Of a stretch of 34,003 nucleotides of DNA, positions 17,779-25,276 are shown piece by piece (positions within the stretch are counted from its first letter, which is position 1; the number at the start of each line of letters is the position of its first letter). Origin of the DNA: Verrucomicrobiota bacterium (lineage in GTDB: Bacteria > Verrucomicrobiota > Kiritimatiellia > RFP12 > UBA1067). A program made the position numbers and the translations under genes. The notes under the pieces are model-generated. The model did not search any database. It was given only the letters and a program-made list of their open reading frames with translations, and was not told where the DNA came from. Location of the stretch: contig JAEEHL010000034.1 of the NCBI GenBank assembly GCA_016280825.1, positions 1-34,003 of the forward strand, in the 5' to 3' direction.

Positions 17779-19646
17779 AGCACCCTGTCGACCACCGAGA
17801 TGTACCGCCACTCCGGCTCGGCGAGCGTCCCGCCGAGGTGCACTTCCATGAGGAGCTTGGAGAACGCCCACGTGACGGGGCTGACAAGCGTGCCGATGAT
17901 GGAATCCTTCCTGAAGAACTGCACGCGCAGCGTGAAGTCAAGCGCCCCCGTCCTGAGGTCGAGCGACCCGCCGCCGCGAATGGAGAAGAGCCCCCCCTCG
18001 ATGAGCACGTTGCCAGTTTCCACGACTCCGTCCGAAATTGTGAAATCGCAGGACCCGCTCGACTGGTTCACTATCGCCCCGACGCCCGGCACCTTGTCGG
18101 CAAGGACTTCGGTAAGCCCCGCGAAAAGCCTCATCTGCGAAAGCCGCCCGTCCTTCGACGAGACACTCCCCCTGCCGCATAGCCGCGCGACTACATTGCT
18201 GCCCATTGGGCCTTCAAGCTCAAAGTCTCCCCTCAGGGTGCCGCTGCGCCTGCCGTCGTCCTCAAGCCCGAAGACCTCGATGAACTCCTCGACCGTGCCG
18301 AGATACGTGCCAGCCACGCGGAAGCGCGCCCTCTCCTCGTCAAGGCCGGGGATCGACATGACTGCGCAGCCCCTCAATTCTCCACCCCTCAGCCCCTTGG
18401 CGACGACGTTCGTGACCGTGAAATCGCTCCCGACATAGGAGCATTCAAGGGTGGCGGAGGCGAAAGACGAGCCGAAGAGGCTGCCGCGCCCGAGTTCGCA
18501 CTTGCCGTGCAGGTCGTTGCACGGCTGGTCCTCGACGCATGTGGCGAGAATGCCGGAGAACTCGAGCTTCGGCGGATCGACGCACTCAAGCGGGTCAAGA
18601 ACGCCATCGTCCAGAACCTCCGTGAAGACAATGACGTCCTTCAGGTCGAAGCCGCTCTTCGCGTCAAGGGATATTCGCGGACGGTCCTCGGTGGAGCCGC
18701 GTATCTCGACCTTGCCTTCGAGCCGCCTGCCCTTCGGGTCGAGCGCTGCAAGCGGGCCTATGCGCGTAGCGTAGGTAAAGTTCGTCCCGCGCGTCATCCC
18801 CGTCACCTCTATGGCGCTCTCGGCCCTGTCCACAGGCACCGAGCGGTAGCGCCCGAGCTTCGGGGAGAGATCGAGCGAAAGCTTCAGGTCGGCGTTGTCG
18901 AGCCGCACCTCCCAGCCGCACCTCGCGGGAACGAGCCCCTGCACGCCGGTGAACTCGTCCATGTACGAGATTACGAGAGGCAGGTCGAGCGCCACGAGAA
19001 ACGGCCTTATGAACTCGGGGTGCGAGAGCCCTTCGACCTCGCCGCGCAGTACCGCACTGTCAAGGTCGGCGCTGGCGGACGCCGAAAGATACGCCTTGCC
19101 GGCGTGCCCGGACCATGTCATGCCGGCTTTCAGGATCTCGGCGCTACGGCGTTCGACGCGCACCTTCGCCTGCACTTCATGCGGGGCAAGCCCCAGCACG
19201 ACGGGAGACTTGAGCACGAGGTCGAAGTCGCCGATCTCGGGAAGGCTACAGTCAAGGGAGTTGGACATCTCCCTGTTCCCGGGCTCGTAGTACGAGTCCC
19301 CGAGCCGCGGCACCCTCAGGCCGTCTATCTCCACCCTGCGGCGCAGAAAGTCGATCCTCGCGCATTTGGCGCATGCGACCGGTTCGACAACGGACTCCCT
19401 CCCGGAGTCAAATACGTTGACATCGGAAATCGCGAGCCCGGAGCGCAGGCCGAACGCCACGCGCCCGCAACGGAAGATAAAGCGCTCGGTGGAAGCGGCG
19501 GAGCAGATCCTCTCCACTGCAAAGCGGGGAAGCGCCTGCTCCCTGAAAAACAGCGAGGCGGCAAAAACGCAGAAAACGATGAACGCCCACTTCACCGTCT
19601 TCGCCAGAATCCTGATTGTCCGCCTCACCTTGCTTGAAAATCCCAA
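17775..19646 (-). CDS. AsmA-like inner-membrane-anchored periplasmic protein
   Basis: Up to 623 residues. One membrane segment near the N-terminus (VKWAFIVFCVFAASLFF) is followed by a long beta-rich periplasmic part. The last ~130 residues (GRGSVSSKDGRLSQMRLF to FTLRVQFF to LGGTLAEPEW) match the AsmA-like C-terminal domain. Proteins of this bridge-like type are implicated in moving phospholipid between the membranes or limiting outer-membrane assembly; the role here is inferred. The start is uncertain: TTG at 19646 lies one base after the tRNA-Glu CCA end, its only possible ribosome-binding sequence (AGGGG) being inside the tRNA acceptor stem. GTG at 19628 gives a slightly shorter protein but also lacks a good site. 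It overlaps rsmA by ATGA. Confidence 0.72.
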   Translation of the reverse strand: MGFSSKVRRTIRILAKTVKWAFIVFCVFAASLFFREQALPRFAVERICSAASTERFIFRCGRVAFGLRSGLAISDVNVFDSGRESVVEPVACAKCARIDFLRRRVEIDGLRVPRLGDSYYEPGNREMSNSLDCSLPEIGDFDLVLKSPVVLGLAPHEVQAKVRVERRSAEILKAGMTWSGHAGKAYLSASASADLDSAVLRGEVEGLSHPEFIRPFLVALDLPLVISYMDEFTGVQGLVPARCGWEVRLDNADLKLSLDLSPKLGRYRSVPVDRAESAIEVTGMTRGTNFTYATRIGPLAALDPKGRRLEGKVEIRGSTEDRPRISLDAKSGFDLKDVIVFTEVLDDGVLDPLECVDPPKLEFSGILATCVEDQPCNDLHGKCELGRGSLFGSSFASATLECSYVGSDFTVTNVVAKGLRGGELRGCAVMSIPGLDEERARFRVAGTYLGTVEEFIEVFGLEDDGRRSGTLRGDFELEGPMGSNVVARLCGRGSVSSKDGRLSQMRLFAGLTEVLADKVPGVGAIVNQSSGSCDFTISDGVVETGNVLIEGGLFSIRGGGSLDLRTGALDFTLRVQFFRKDSIIGTLVSPVTWAFSKLLMEVHLGGTLAEPEWRYISVVDRVL

Positions 19647-19647
19647 T

Positions 19648-19722
19648 TGGCAGCCCCTAGGAGAGTCGAACTCCTCTTGCCTGGATGAGAACCAGATGTC
19701 CTAGCCGATAGACGAAGGGGCC
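19648..19722 (-). tRNA. tRNA-Glu (CTC)
   Basis: 75 nt with encoded CCA. The acceptor stem GGCCCCT pairs with AGGGGCT (first pair G-U). The anticodon stem TCTGG/CCAGG closes the loop TTCTCAT, so the anticodon is CTC (codon GAG). T arm AGGAG-TTCGACT-CTCCT. It lies 7 bp after tRNA-Leu and 1 bp before the asmA-like TTG, with no terminator. Confidence 0.95.
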
Positions 19723-19729
19723 AATTTCC

Positions 19730-19813
19730 TGGTGCACCTGGGGGGACTCGAACCCTCATGCCTCTCGGCACATGAACCTGAATCATGCGTGTCTGCCATT
19801 CCACCACAGGTGC
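19730..19813 (-). tRNA. tRNA-Leu (CAG)
   Basis: 84 nt with encoded CCA. Acceptor GCACCTG/CAGGTGC. Anticodon arm CATGA-TTCAGGT-TCATG gives anticodon CAG (codon CTG). A class II variable arm TGCC-GAGA-GGCA is present. The T stem GAGGG/CCCCC contains one A-C mismatch, which is unusual but does not by itself indicate a pseudogene. It is the first transcribed gene after the promoter at 19826. Confidence 0.93.
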
Positions 19814-19825
19814 AACATGCGGCGT

Positions 19826-19854
19826 ATTATATCATATCTGCATGATTTTCGCAA
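19826..19854 (-). promoter_or_regulatory. Promoter of the tRNA-Leu/tRNA-Glu/asmA-to-acyltransferase unit
   Basis: On the minus strand: -35 TTGCGA (19849-19854), 17-bp spacer, extended -10 TGATATAAT (hexamer 19826-19831) then ACGCCG. Transcription would start about 5 nt before the tRNA-Leu 5' end. The TAA stop of the MATE gene is inside the -10 hexamer. No other promoter is evident until 7404. Confidence 0.75.
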
Positions 19855-21203
19855 ATGGCCTCCCCCCGTGCCTGGATCATCGCTATCTTGCGCCACTTTC
19901 CGAAACGCCACCTTGCAAGCGAGCCAAGCGATATGAACACCACGTAGAACACCATCGTCGACCAGAGCGCGCACATCCCGCCGCCGCGCGCCTTTACCGC
20001 GAAGACGAGCGGCAGCCACACGGCGAACGCGGAGAAGAGCATCCAGAAAAACACGAACCGCGTGTCTCCCGCCCCCTTGAGCGCGCCGGAGAGGATTGTG
20101 TCGAGCGCGTCGAAGAGCATCCACGCCGACATAAAGCAGAGAAGCGAAAAGCCGGTCTTCGCGAACCGGGCCGCGTCGGCCGGTTCGCCTGGCGAGAACA
20201 GGGAGAGTATCGGGCCGTTCAGCGCGAGAATCGCCGCGCAGACGATTGCGACAAACGCCATCCCGAGAAGAAGCGTGCGCTTGAGCGCGACGTCCGCCCC
20301 GTCGTGGTCGCCGCGCCCAAGCGACTGCCCAACGAGCGTCTGGGCGCCGAGCGAAAAGCCGAGCATGGGCGCGAAGACGAGGTAGTTCACCGAGAAGCAC
20401 GCGTTCGACGCGGCGAAATCGACGGGGTCCATGGCGCCCGTCACAAAGACGAATATCGTGAACGAGAGCATGTTGAGAGTGTCGTAGCCGCCTGCGTGGA
20501 TGCCGAACTTCAGTATCCTCGCAATGCTCGACATGTCGAAAAACGGCACCCTCTCCGCATTCGCCCCGCGCGCGGCGAGCGCGGCAAGGACGGCAAGCTG
20601 CAGCCCCTGCGAGACGACCGTCGCGATTGCCGCGCCAGATATGCCGAGGCCGAACGTGAAGATGAAGAGCGGGTCGAGCGCGACGTTTAGGAGGTTCCCC
20701 GCGAGATTCACCCAATAGACGATGCGCGTCATGCCGCGCCCGGTGAAGTACGCGGCGCTCGCGGTCTGGGCGCAGACGAAAAAGCCGCCGAGAAGCACTA
20801 TGTCGAAGTACGACCGCTCCCTCAAGGCGACGTCGGCCGACTTGGCCGCAGCCGAGAAGACGACGCCGCCCAGAGGAACGAGCGCGAGGAGGAGAAGCCC
20901 GGAAAGCGCGGCGATCCACATCCCGGCGCGGTAGCTCGACCTCGCCGACAGCGCGTCGCCCGCCCCGTGGTACTGCGCGACGAATACGCCTGAATAGCCG
21001 ACGACGCTCTGGAAGAAGCTCATGAACACCCACGCAAGAGTGCTCGCGGGCAGCACTGCCTCAAGAGACTCCATCGACTCGGCCGCGAGGAACGCCCTGT
21101 CCACGAACTGCATGGCGGCGTTGTTCACCATGCCGAGCGCGAGCGGCCAGACCAGCTTCAGTATGTCGAGATACGGCAGGATTCGTGTCATGCGCCTGTT
21201 CAT
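19827..21203 (-). CDS. MATE-family multidrug/cation efflux transporter
   Basis: 458 residues, about 12 membrane segments. The opening ILKLVWPLALGMVNNAAMQFVDRAFLA and the internal repeat-like LKFGIHAGGYDTLNMLSF, with AACFSVN-type and LGAQTLVGQSLGRGD segments, are typical of NorM-like MATE exporters, which expel cationic drugs or metabolites in exchange for Na+ or H+. The substrate is unknown. ATG 21203 follows the -10 box by 7 nt with no room for a Shine-Dalgarno sequence, so the mRNA is probably leaderless. The stop codon TAA lies within the -10 hexamer of the tRNA promoter downstream. It is separated from omp2 by a terminator-like hairpin. Confidence 0.88.
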   Translation of the reverse strand: MNRRMTRILPYLDILKLVWPLALGMVNNAAMQFVDRAFLAAESMESLEAVLPASTLAWVFMSFFQSVVGYSGVFVAQYHGAGDALSARSSYRAGMWIAALSGLLLLALVPLGGVVFSAAAKSADVALRERSYFDIVLLGGFFVCAQTASAAYFTGRGMTRIVYWVNLAGNLLNVALDPLFIFTFGLGISGAAIATVVSQGLQLAVLAALAARGANAERVPFFDMSSIARILKFGIHAGGYDTLNMLSFTIFVFVTGAMDPVDFAASNACFSVNYLVFAPMLGFSLGAQTLVGQSLGRGDHDGADVALKRTLLLGMAFVAIVCAAILALNGPILSLFSPGEPADAARFAKTGFSLLCFMSAWMLFDALDTILSGALKGAGDTRFVFFWMLFSAFAVWLPLVFAVKARGGGMCALWSTMVFYVVFISLGSLARWRFGKWRKIAMIQARGEAICENHADMI

Positions 21204-21210
21204 GCCGCGA

Positions 21211-21219
21211 ATTATATCA
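21211..21219 (-). promoter_or_regulatory. Extended -10 promoter of the MATE gene (leaderless)
   Basis: TGATATAAT on the minus strand (hexamer 21211-21216), then TCGCGGC and the ATG, 7 nt later. From the TG of the element through the ATG it is identical to the dnaB promoter. No good -35 at 17 bp; TTGTCC sits 19 bp upstream. Confidence 0.72.
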
Positions 21220-21239
21220 TATTTTCATGCCAATGGGAC

Positions 21240-21275
21240 AATCAAAGGCGGGCTCCGCCAGCGCATCGCCCGCCT
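21240..21275 (-). terminator. Rho-independent terminator after omp2
   Basis: On the minus strand an 8-bp stem AGGCGGGC/GCCCGCCT (21246-21275) with a 14-nt loop is followed by TTGATT. It lies 26 bp beyond the omp2 stop and just before the MATE promoter. The U tract is short. Confidence 0.55.
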
Positions 21276-21292
21276 GAATCCATCTATAAAAC

Positions 21293-21429
21293 TGCCGCCG
21301 TCAGAACGTCGCCTTGACGGAAACTCCGCAGACGAAGTTGTACGAGCGGTCGCAGCTCTTGCCCCACTCGGCGTTGTACGCACGGGCGGCGTCGCGCATG
21401 TTGGAGTCGAAGAGGTAGTCGTAGTAGGC
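21293..21429. repeat. Copy 2 of the 137-bp segment shared by omp1 and omp2
   Basis: Partner of 6453-6589: 133 of 137 positions identical by eye, starting 8 bp past the omp2 stop codon. Confidence 0.9.
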
Positions 21430-22170
21430 TACATACGCGCCAAAGGTAAGCCAGTCGGTAATGGCATACTCAAGCTCGCACTTGACGGTCGTATCCATGA
21501 TCCCGCCGTGGTTGAACCCGTCGGCGGCGTCGGAGAAGTACCCCTTCGTGCGCAGCGAGTTGCCGAAGCCCTGGCCGACCGCCGGGCGGAGCGTAAGCCT
21601 CTCGAGGACCTCGAAACCGTGGCCGATCTCGAAATTGACGTACGTTCCGTCGTCCGCCATGAGGTCGCGCTCGATGCCAAGCGTCGGCTCGAACCAGAGG
21701 TCGCCGAGCGAGAGCTCGAGGTTCACGTACTGCGTGTCGCCCATGTCGCTGTGGCGGCGGCGCAGGTATTCGTAGATGTAGTTCACGTCGACCGAGAGCG
21801 CACCAAGCGTATCGCCAAGGTCGAATTCATGCGCAAGGCCAACCGTCATGTCGAGTGTCGTCCACTTCCCGGCGCGATTGCCGTAGTCGCCACGCTTGCC
21901 GTTGCCTTTCGTCAGGTCGAAGATCGATTCGCCGCCGACATACGCCCAGTCGAGGAACGTGGGCTGCGCGCTCGGCGTGAGGATCGGGTCCTTGCCGTCG
22001 ATTACGCCGTATGTCATGTACTTCGAGTCGAACTGAAGGCCGAACTCGGCGGAGACTATCGGGGTCTCCTCGACTTCGCCCTTCTCTGCTTCTGCAACCT
22101 CGTCGGCAGCAGTCGCAAGCGAGACGCAGCCGCAGACGGCGGCCGCGCATGCTATTTTCTTGATGTTCAT
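21301..22170 (-). CDS. Predicted outer-membrane beta-barrel protein, paralogue 2 (omp2), Feo-linked
   Basis: 289 residues. The signal peptide MNIKKIACAAAVCGCVSLATA ends before ADEVAEAEKGEVEE, an acidic mature N-terminus that omp1 lacks. Strand pattern and length match omp1 (VSAEFGLQFDSKYMTYGV, LSVDVNYIYEYL, GYFSDAADGFNHGGIMDTTVK) and it ends in VKATF. GAAAGGA lies 8 nt before the ATG. It follows the feoA-feoB-Cys-rich operon by 211 bp on the same strand. Its upstream region carries two copies of the palindrome also found at feoA and feoB, so I infer metal-dependent control and possibly a role in iron passage across the outer membrane. No named family is recognised. Confidence 0.75.
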   Translation of the reverse strand: MNIKKIACAAAVCGCVSLATAADEVAEAEKGEVEETPIVSAEFGLQFDSKYMTYGVIDGKDPILTPSAQPTFLDWAYVGGESIFDLTKGNGKRGDYGNRAGKWTTLDMTVGLAHEFDLGDTLGALSVDVNYIYEYLRRRHSDMGDTQYVNLELSLGDLWFEPTLGIERDLMADDGTYVNFEIGHGFEVLERLTLRPAVGQGFGNSLRTKGYFSDAADGFNHGGIMDTTVKCELEYAITDWLTFGAYVAYYDYLFDSNMRDAARAYNAEWGKSCDRSYNFVCGVSVKATF

Positions 22171-22189
22171 CTTGTTGTTCCTTTCATTG

Positions 22190-22203
22190 TTAGCTTTGGC
22201 TAA
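22190..22203. promoter_or_regulatory. Palindromic operator copy D (omp2)
   Basis: TTAGCTTTGGCTAA; one base of the left arm departs from TTAGCC-NN-GGCTAA. It is 20 bp before the omp2 ATG, next to the ribosome-binding site, and 39 bp centre-to-centre from copy E. Confidence 0.65.
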
Positions 22204-22228
22204 TTTATGTTTTACAAAACCAATTGAC

Positions 22229-22242
22229 TTAGATATGGCTAA
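22229..22242. promoter_or_regulatory. Palindromic operator copy E (omp2)
   Basis: TTAGATATGGCTAA; the right arm GGCTAA is intact and the left arm is changed at two positions. The A/T-rich DNA between copies D and E (22204-22228) probably holds the omp2 -10 region, but I cannot assign a clear hexamer. Confidence 0.5.
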
Positions 22243-22333
22243 CTTTTAACCTATTGTAAGATCGACTTCGGGCCTTAGCGACTAAGAATCTGGCGGGCTA
22301 TCTCGCTTTAGCCACAAAGGGCACAAAGGACTA

Positions 22334-22353
22334 TGGGGGCCTGCTTGCCCCCA
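22334..22353 (-). terminator. Terminator-like hairpin after the feo operon
   Basis: TGGGGGC/GCCCCCA, a 7-bp GC-rich stem with a 6-nt loop, 28 bp beyond the Cys-rich protein stop. It is followed on the minus strand by ATAGTCCTTT with no strong U tract, so termination would be weak or assisted. Confidence 0.4.
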
Positions 22354-22381
22354 GATTCCCCTTGGTCTATGTGGCTACTAA

Positions 22382-22537
22382 TCATTTCCCGCCCTGGCTG
22401 TCGCAGCAGCTGCAACCGCGACAGCTCTTGCACGCGCCGCCGCACTCGCATGGAGCGCCCTTCTTGAGGTTGCGCCACACCGCAAGCGCGGCAAAAGCGA
22501 CGACCACCACAAGGACTATGATCGACGACGAGTTCAT
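22382..22537 (-). CDS. FeoB-associated Cys-rich membrane protein
   Basis: 51 residues, below the usual ORF-length cut-off. A hydrophobic segment (SIIVLVVVVAFAALAVW) is followed by a basic RNLKK and a cysteine-rich tail with seven cysteines (CECGGACKSCRGCSCC). This architecture is that of the FeoB-associated Cys-rich membrane proteins found after feoB in many anaerobes; their role is uncertain, perhaps assisting ferrous-iron transfer. The ATG at 22537 overlaps the feoB stop as ATGA, so it is translationally coupled to feoB. Confidence 0.85.
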   Translation of the reverse strand: MNSSSIIVLVVVVAFAALAVWRNLKKGAPCECGGACKSCRGCSCCDSQGGK

Positions 22538-24960
22538 GCCAGCTCCTTTCTTGCCGGGCGGAAGATCGCCCAGAGGCAGAAGGCGTCGAGCGCAAGCGCG
22601 AGCGCCGTCCAGACGCCGAAGCCGCCGCCCGCGAAGAGGACGCCGAGGCGGTATGCGCTAAGGGCGAGGACATAGCCCACGAAGAGCTGGAAGGCGACCG
22701 CGAACCAGCCCCACTTCTGTGAGCCCATCTCGCGGAACGTGACGGCGATCGCCACCATGCACGGCGGGACGAAGAGGTTGAAGAGCATGAACGAGAGCGC
22801 CGCGAGCTTCGGGAATTCGCTCACCGAGCCGAAGAGCGCCTGGATGTGCGAACCTGTCGTCGCGCCGTCCATGTTCGCCGCCACAAGGCCGAGCGTGGCC
22901 GTCGCCTGCTCCTTCGCTATCTCGGCGGAGACCGAGGCCGCCGCGCCCTGCCACGAGCCGAAGCCGAGCGGCTCGAAGAACCACGCGATCCAGCTGCCGA
23001 TGTCGCGCAGGATCGACTTCTCTATCTCCTCGTCGGCGAGAAGGTTGAGCGACCAGTCGAAGTGCATGACGAACCAGAGAAACACGCACGCGGGGAAGAT
23101 GATGAGCCCCGCCTTGAGAATGTAGCCCTTGAGTCGGTTCCACGTGTGGTGCCAGATGCCGGACACGGTCGGCATGTGGTAGGCAGGAAGCTCGAGGACG
23201 AACGACGACGCCTCGCCAGCGAAGAACCTGGTCTTCTTGAGCGCGATGCCGCCGAATATTATTATCGCTATGCCGACTACGTCCATGAGCGCGGCGACAT
23301 ACCACTGTTCGCGGAAGAAGAGCGCCGCGAACATCGCTATGATGACCGTCTTCGCGCCGCAGGGGACGAATGTCGCGAGTATGACGGTCATGCGCCGCGC
23401 CCTTTCGTTCTCGATGGCGCGCGCTGCCATTACCGCCGGCACTCCGCAACCCTTCCCGACAAGCATCGGGATGAACGACTTCCCCGAAAGCCCGAAGCGG
23501 CGCAGCAGGCGGTCCATGATGAACGCGACGCGCGCCATGTAGCCGCAGTCCTCGAGAAACGCGAGGAAGAGGAAGACGATGAAGATGACAGGCACGAACC
23601 CTAGCACCGTCGCGACGCCGCCCCACGCGCCGTCGACGACAAGGCTCTTCACCGTGTCGCCAACGCCGCCCTTTTCGAGCGCGCCCGTTATGAGCGCGCC
23701 GATGCCAGGCACCCATACGCCGAACTTCGAGGGGTCTGGCTCCTCAAGCTCCTTCGCGGCCTTGTAGGCGGCCTCGTCGATGTCCCATTCCTCAGACACC
23801 TCGCCGGTCTCCTCGTCCTCGATGGAGGCCTTCTTCTCCCCGGCCTCCCATGCCGCGACAGTCGCCTCGGCCTTCGCGAACTCGCCCTGGGCGTCCTCGA
23901 ACTCCATGCCCTTGTACGTGCCTTCCTCGCGGCACTCGTGCGTAGTGAACGGAAGGTGCCATCCGTCCGCGAGGAAGCCGTCGTTCGCCCAGTCGGTGAG
24001 CAGCGTCCCGGGGCCGTTCTCGGCGACGGCGAGGAACCACATCGCGCAGAGCGAGAGTATGAATATCGGAAGCGCGAGGATGCGGTGCGTCACGATCTTG
24101 TCGATCCTGTCGGAAAGCGTCGCCTTCCCCTTCCGCTTCTCGTTCAGCGCGAGCGACTTGTCCATGAGGCGGTCGATGAACTCGTAGCGCTGGTTCGTGA
24201 TGATCGACTCCGCGTCGTCGCCAAGCTCCTTCTCGCAGTCGCGGATGTGCTCCTCGATGTGCTTCATCTCGCCGACGCCTATGTCGAGCCTGTTGATGAT
24301 CTCGCGGTCGCGCTCGAAGATCTTTATCGCGTACCAGCGGATCGAGCGCGCCGGCACCTTGCCCTGTATCGACTCCTCTATGTGGGCGATCGCGTGCTCG
24401 ACCGAGCCGGAGAAGACGTGCGGCACGTCCGGGAGCTTCCCGGGGCCCCTCTCGACGACCGTCTTCTTCGCCATCTCGACCGCCTTCTCCGCCGCCTCGC
24501 GTCCGCCCTCGTTCCTGAGCGCAGAAATCCCGACGACTTCGCAGCGGAGCGCCTTCGCGATCCTGTCGAAGTCGATCTTGTCGCCGTTCTTCCTCACGAC
24601 GTCCATCATGTTGACCGCCATCACCATCGGGAGCCCGAGCTCCGCGAGCTGCGTCGAGAAGAAGAGGTTGCGCTCGATGTTCGTGCCGTCTACTATGTTC
24701 AGGATCGCGTCCGGCCCCTCCTCGACGAGGAACCTGCGGGACACCTTCTCCTCAAGCGAGTACGGCGAGAGCGAGTAGATGCCGGGAAGGTCCTGTATTA
24801 CGACGTCCTTGTGTCCTGCAAGGATTCCGTCCTTCTTCTCGACCGTGACACCCGGCCAGTTGCCGACGTACTGCTCCGACCCGGTGAGCGCGTTGAAGAG
24901 GGTCGTCTTGCCGCTGTTGGGGTTGCCCGCGAGCGCTATCTTCAGTTTGTTGTTAGCCAT
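22534..24960 (-). CDS. feoB: Ferrous iron transporter FeoB
   Basis: 808 residues from the ATG at 24960 (AAAGGAGA 6 nt upstream); a longer in-frame start would include the ribosome-binding site. The cytoplasmic GTPase domain has G1 GNPNSGKTT (12-20), DLPG (57-60), NMMD (117-120) and SALRNEGG. The membrane part contains the Gate motifs VLGFVPVIF and GCGVPAVMA and a second Cys-containing FVPCGAKT. FeoB imports Fe2+ across the inner membrane. Unusual is a highly acidic, helix-prone insertion of about 75 residues (roughly 338-412) between the first and second membrane segments, predicted to face the periplasm. A perfect 14-bp palindrome covers the start codon. Confidence 0.95.
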   Translation of the reverse strand: MANNKLKIALAGNPNSGKTTLFNALTGSEQYVGNWPGVTVEKKDGILAGHKDVVIQDLPGIYSLSPYSLEEKVSRRFLVEEGPDAILNIVDGTNIERNLFFSTQLAELGLPMVMAVNMMDVVRKNGDKIDFDRIAKALRCEVVGISALRNEGGREAAEKAVEMAKKTVVERGPGKLPDVPHVFSGSVEHAIAHIEESIQGKVPARSIRWYAIKIFERDREIINRLDIGVGEMKHIEEHIRDCEKELGDDAESIITNQRYEFIDRLMDKSLALNEKRKGKATLSDRIDKIVTHRILALPIFILSLCAMWFLAVAENGPGTLLTDWANDGFLADGWHLPFTTHECREEGTYKGMEFEDAQGEFAKAEATVAAWEAGEKKASIEDEETGEVSEEWDIDEAAYKAAKELEEPDPSKFGVWVPGIGALITGALEKGGVGDTVKSLVVDGAWGGVATVLGFVPVIFIVFLFLAFLEDCGYMARVAFIMDRLLRRFGLSGKSFIPMLVGKGCGVPAVMAARAIENERARRMTVILATFVPCGAKTVIIAMFAALFFREQWYVAALMDVVGIAIIIFGGIALKKTRFFAGEASSFVLELPAYHMPTVSGIWHHTWNRLKGYILKAGLIIFPACVFLWFVMHFDWSLNLLADEEIEKSILRDIGSWIAWFFEPLGFGSWQGAAASVSAEIAKEQATATLGLVAANMDGATTGSHIQALFGSVSEFPKLAALSFMLFNLFVPPCMVAIAVTFREMGSQKWGWFAVAFQLFVGYVLALSAYRLGVLFAGGGFGVWTALALALDAFCLWAIFRPARKELA

Positions 24961-24966
24961 GGCTAA
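24953..24966. promoter_or_regulatory. Palindromic operator copy C, across the feoB start codon
   Basis: TTAGCCATGGCTAA, a perfect palindrome whose centre is the feoB ATG. It touches the ribosome-binding site. Part of it encodes Met-Ala-Asn, so a coding coincidence cannot be excluded, but it matches the copies at the feoA promoter. Confidence 0.6.
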
Positions 24967-24993
24967 TCTCCTTTGCAAAAAAATTCGGGCCGC

Positions 24994-25212
24994 TCAGACG
25001 GCTTCGACCTCGATGCTGCGCGCCGTTGCGTCGTTGACGGCCACCCTGCTCTCGTGGACGGCGAGGATCAAGTTCCCGTATGATGCGCCAGCCACGCGTA
25101 TCACAGTGCCCGCCACGAACCCAAGCGCGCCAAGATGCCTTTTCACGGCCTCTTCGCCAGTCACGCGGACTATTCTCGCCCGCTCCCCTTCCTTCATCGC
25201 ATCAAGTGTCAT
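24994..25212 (-). CDS. feoA: Ferrous iron transport accessory protein FeoA
   Basis: 72 residues, a single SH3-like FeoA domain: MTLDAMKEGERARIVRV, HLGALGFVAGTVIRVAG, GNLILAVHESRVAVN. FeoA is a small cytoplasmic partner thought to regulate FeoB. GGAG lies 8 nt before the ATG. The feoB ATG follows 33 bp after its stop. It is the first gene of the operon and has about 58 nt of leader from the promoter at 25277. Confidence 0.93.
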   Translation of the reverse strand: MTLDAMKEGERARIVRVTGEEAVKRHLGALGFVAGTVIRVAGASYGNLILAVHESRVAVNDATARSIEVEAV

Positions 25213-25253
25213 CGACTTTGCTCCAATTCACTATTTCATCGCCGGCGCAACCG

Positions 25254-25267
25254 ATAGCCCCGGCTAA
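25254..25267. promoter_or_regulatory. Palindromic operator copy B (feoA, downstream of -10)
   Basis: ATAGCCCCGGCTAA, one mismatch from TTAGCC-NN-GGCTAA. It begins just after the predicted transcription start, 34 bp centre-to-centre from copy A, so the two flank the -10 box. Confidence 0.6.
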
Positions 25268-25276
25268 CATTTGCGT

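Noticed and set aside
19730-19813. tRNA-Leu as a pseudogene because of the A-C mismatch in the T stem
   Set aside because: All other stems, the variable arm, the T loop and encoded CCA are intact, and it has a good promoter.
22305-22330. TTTAGCCACAAAGGGCACAAAGG as another Feo-type operator
   Set aside because: Only the left arm TTAGCC matches; there is no GGCTAA arm at the right spacing.
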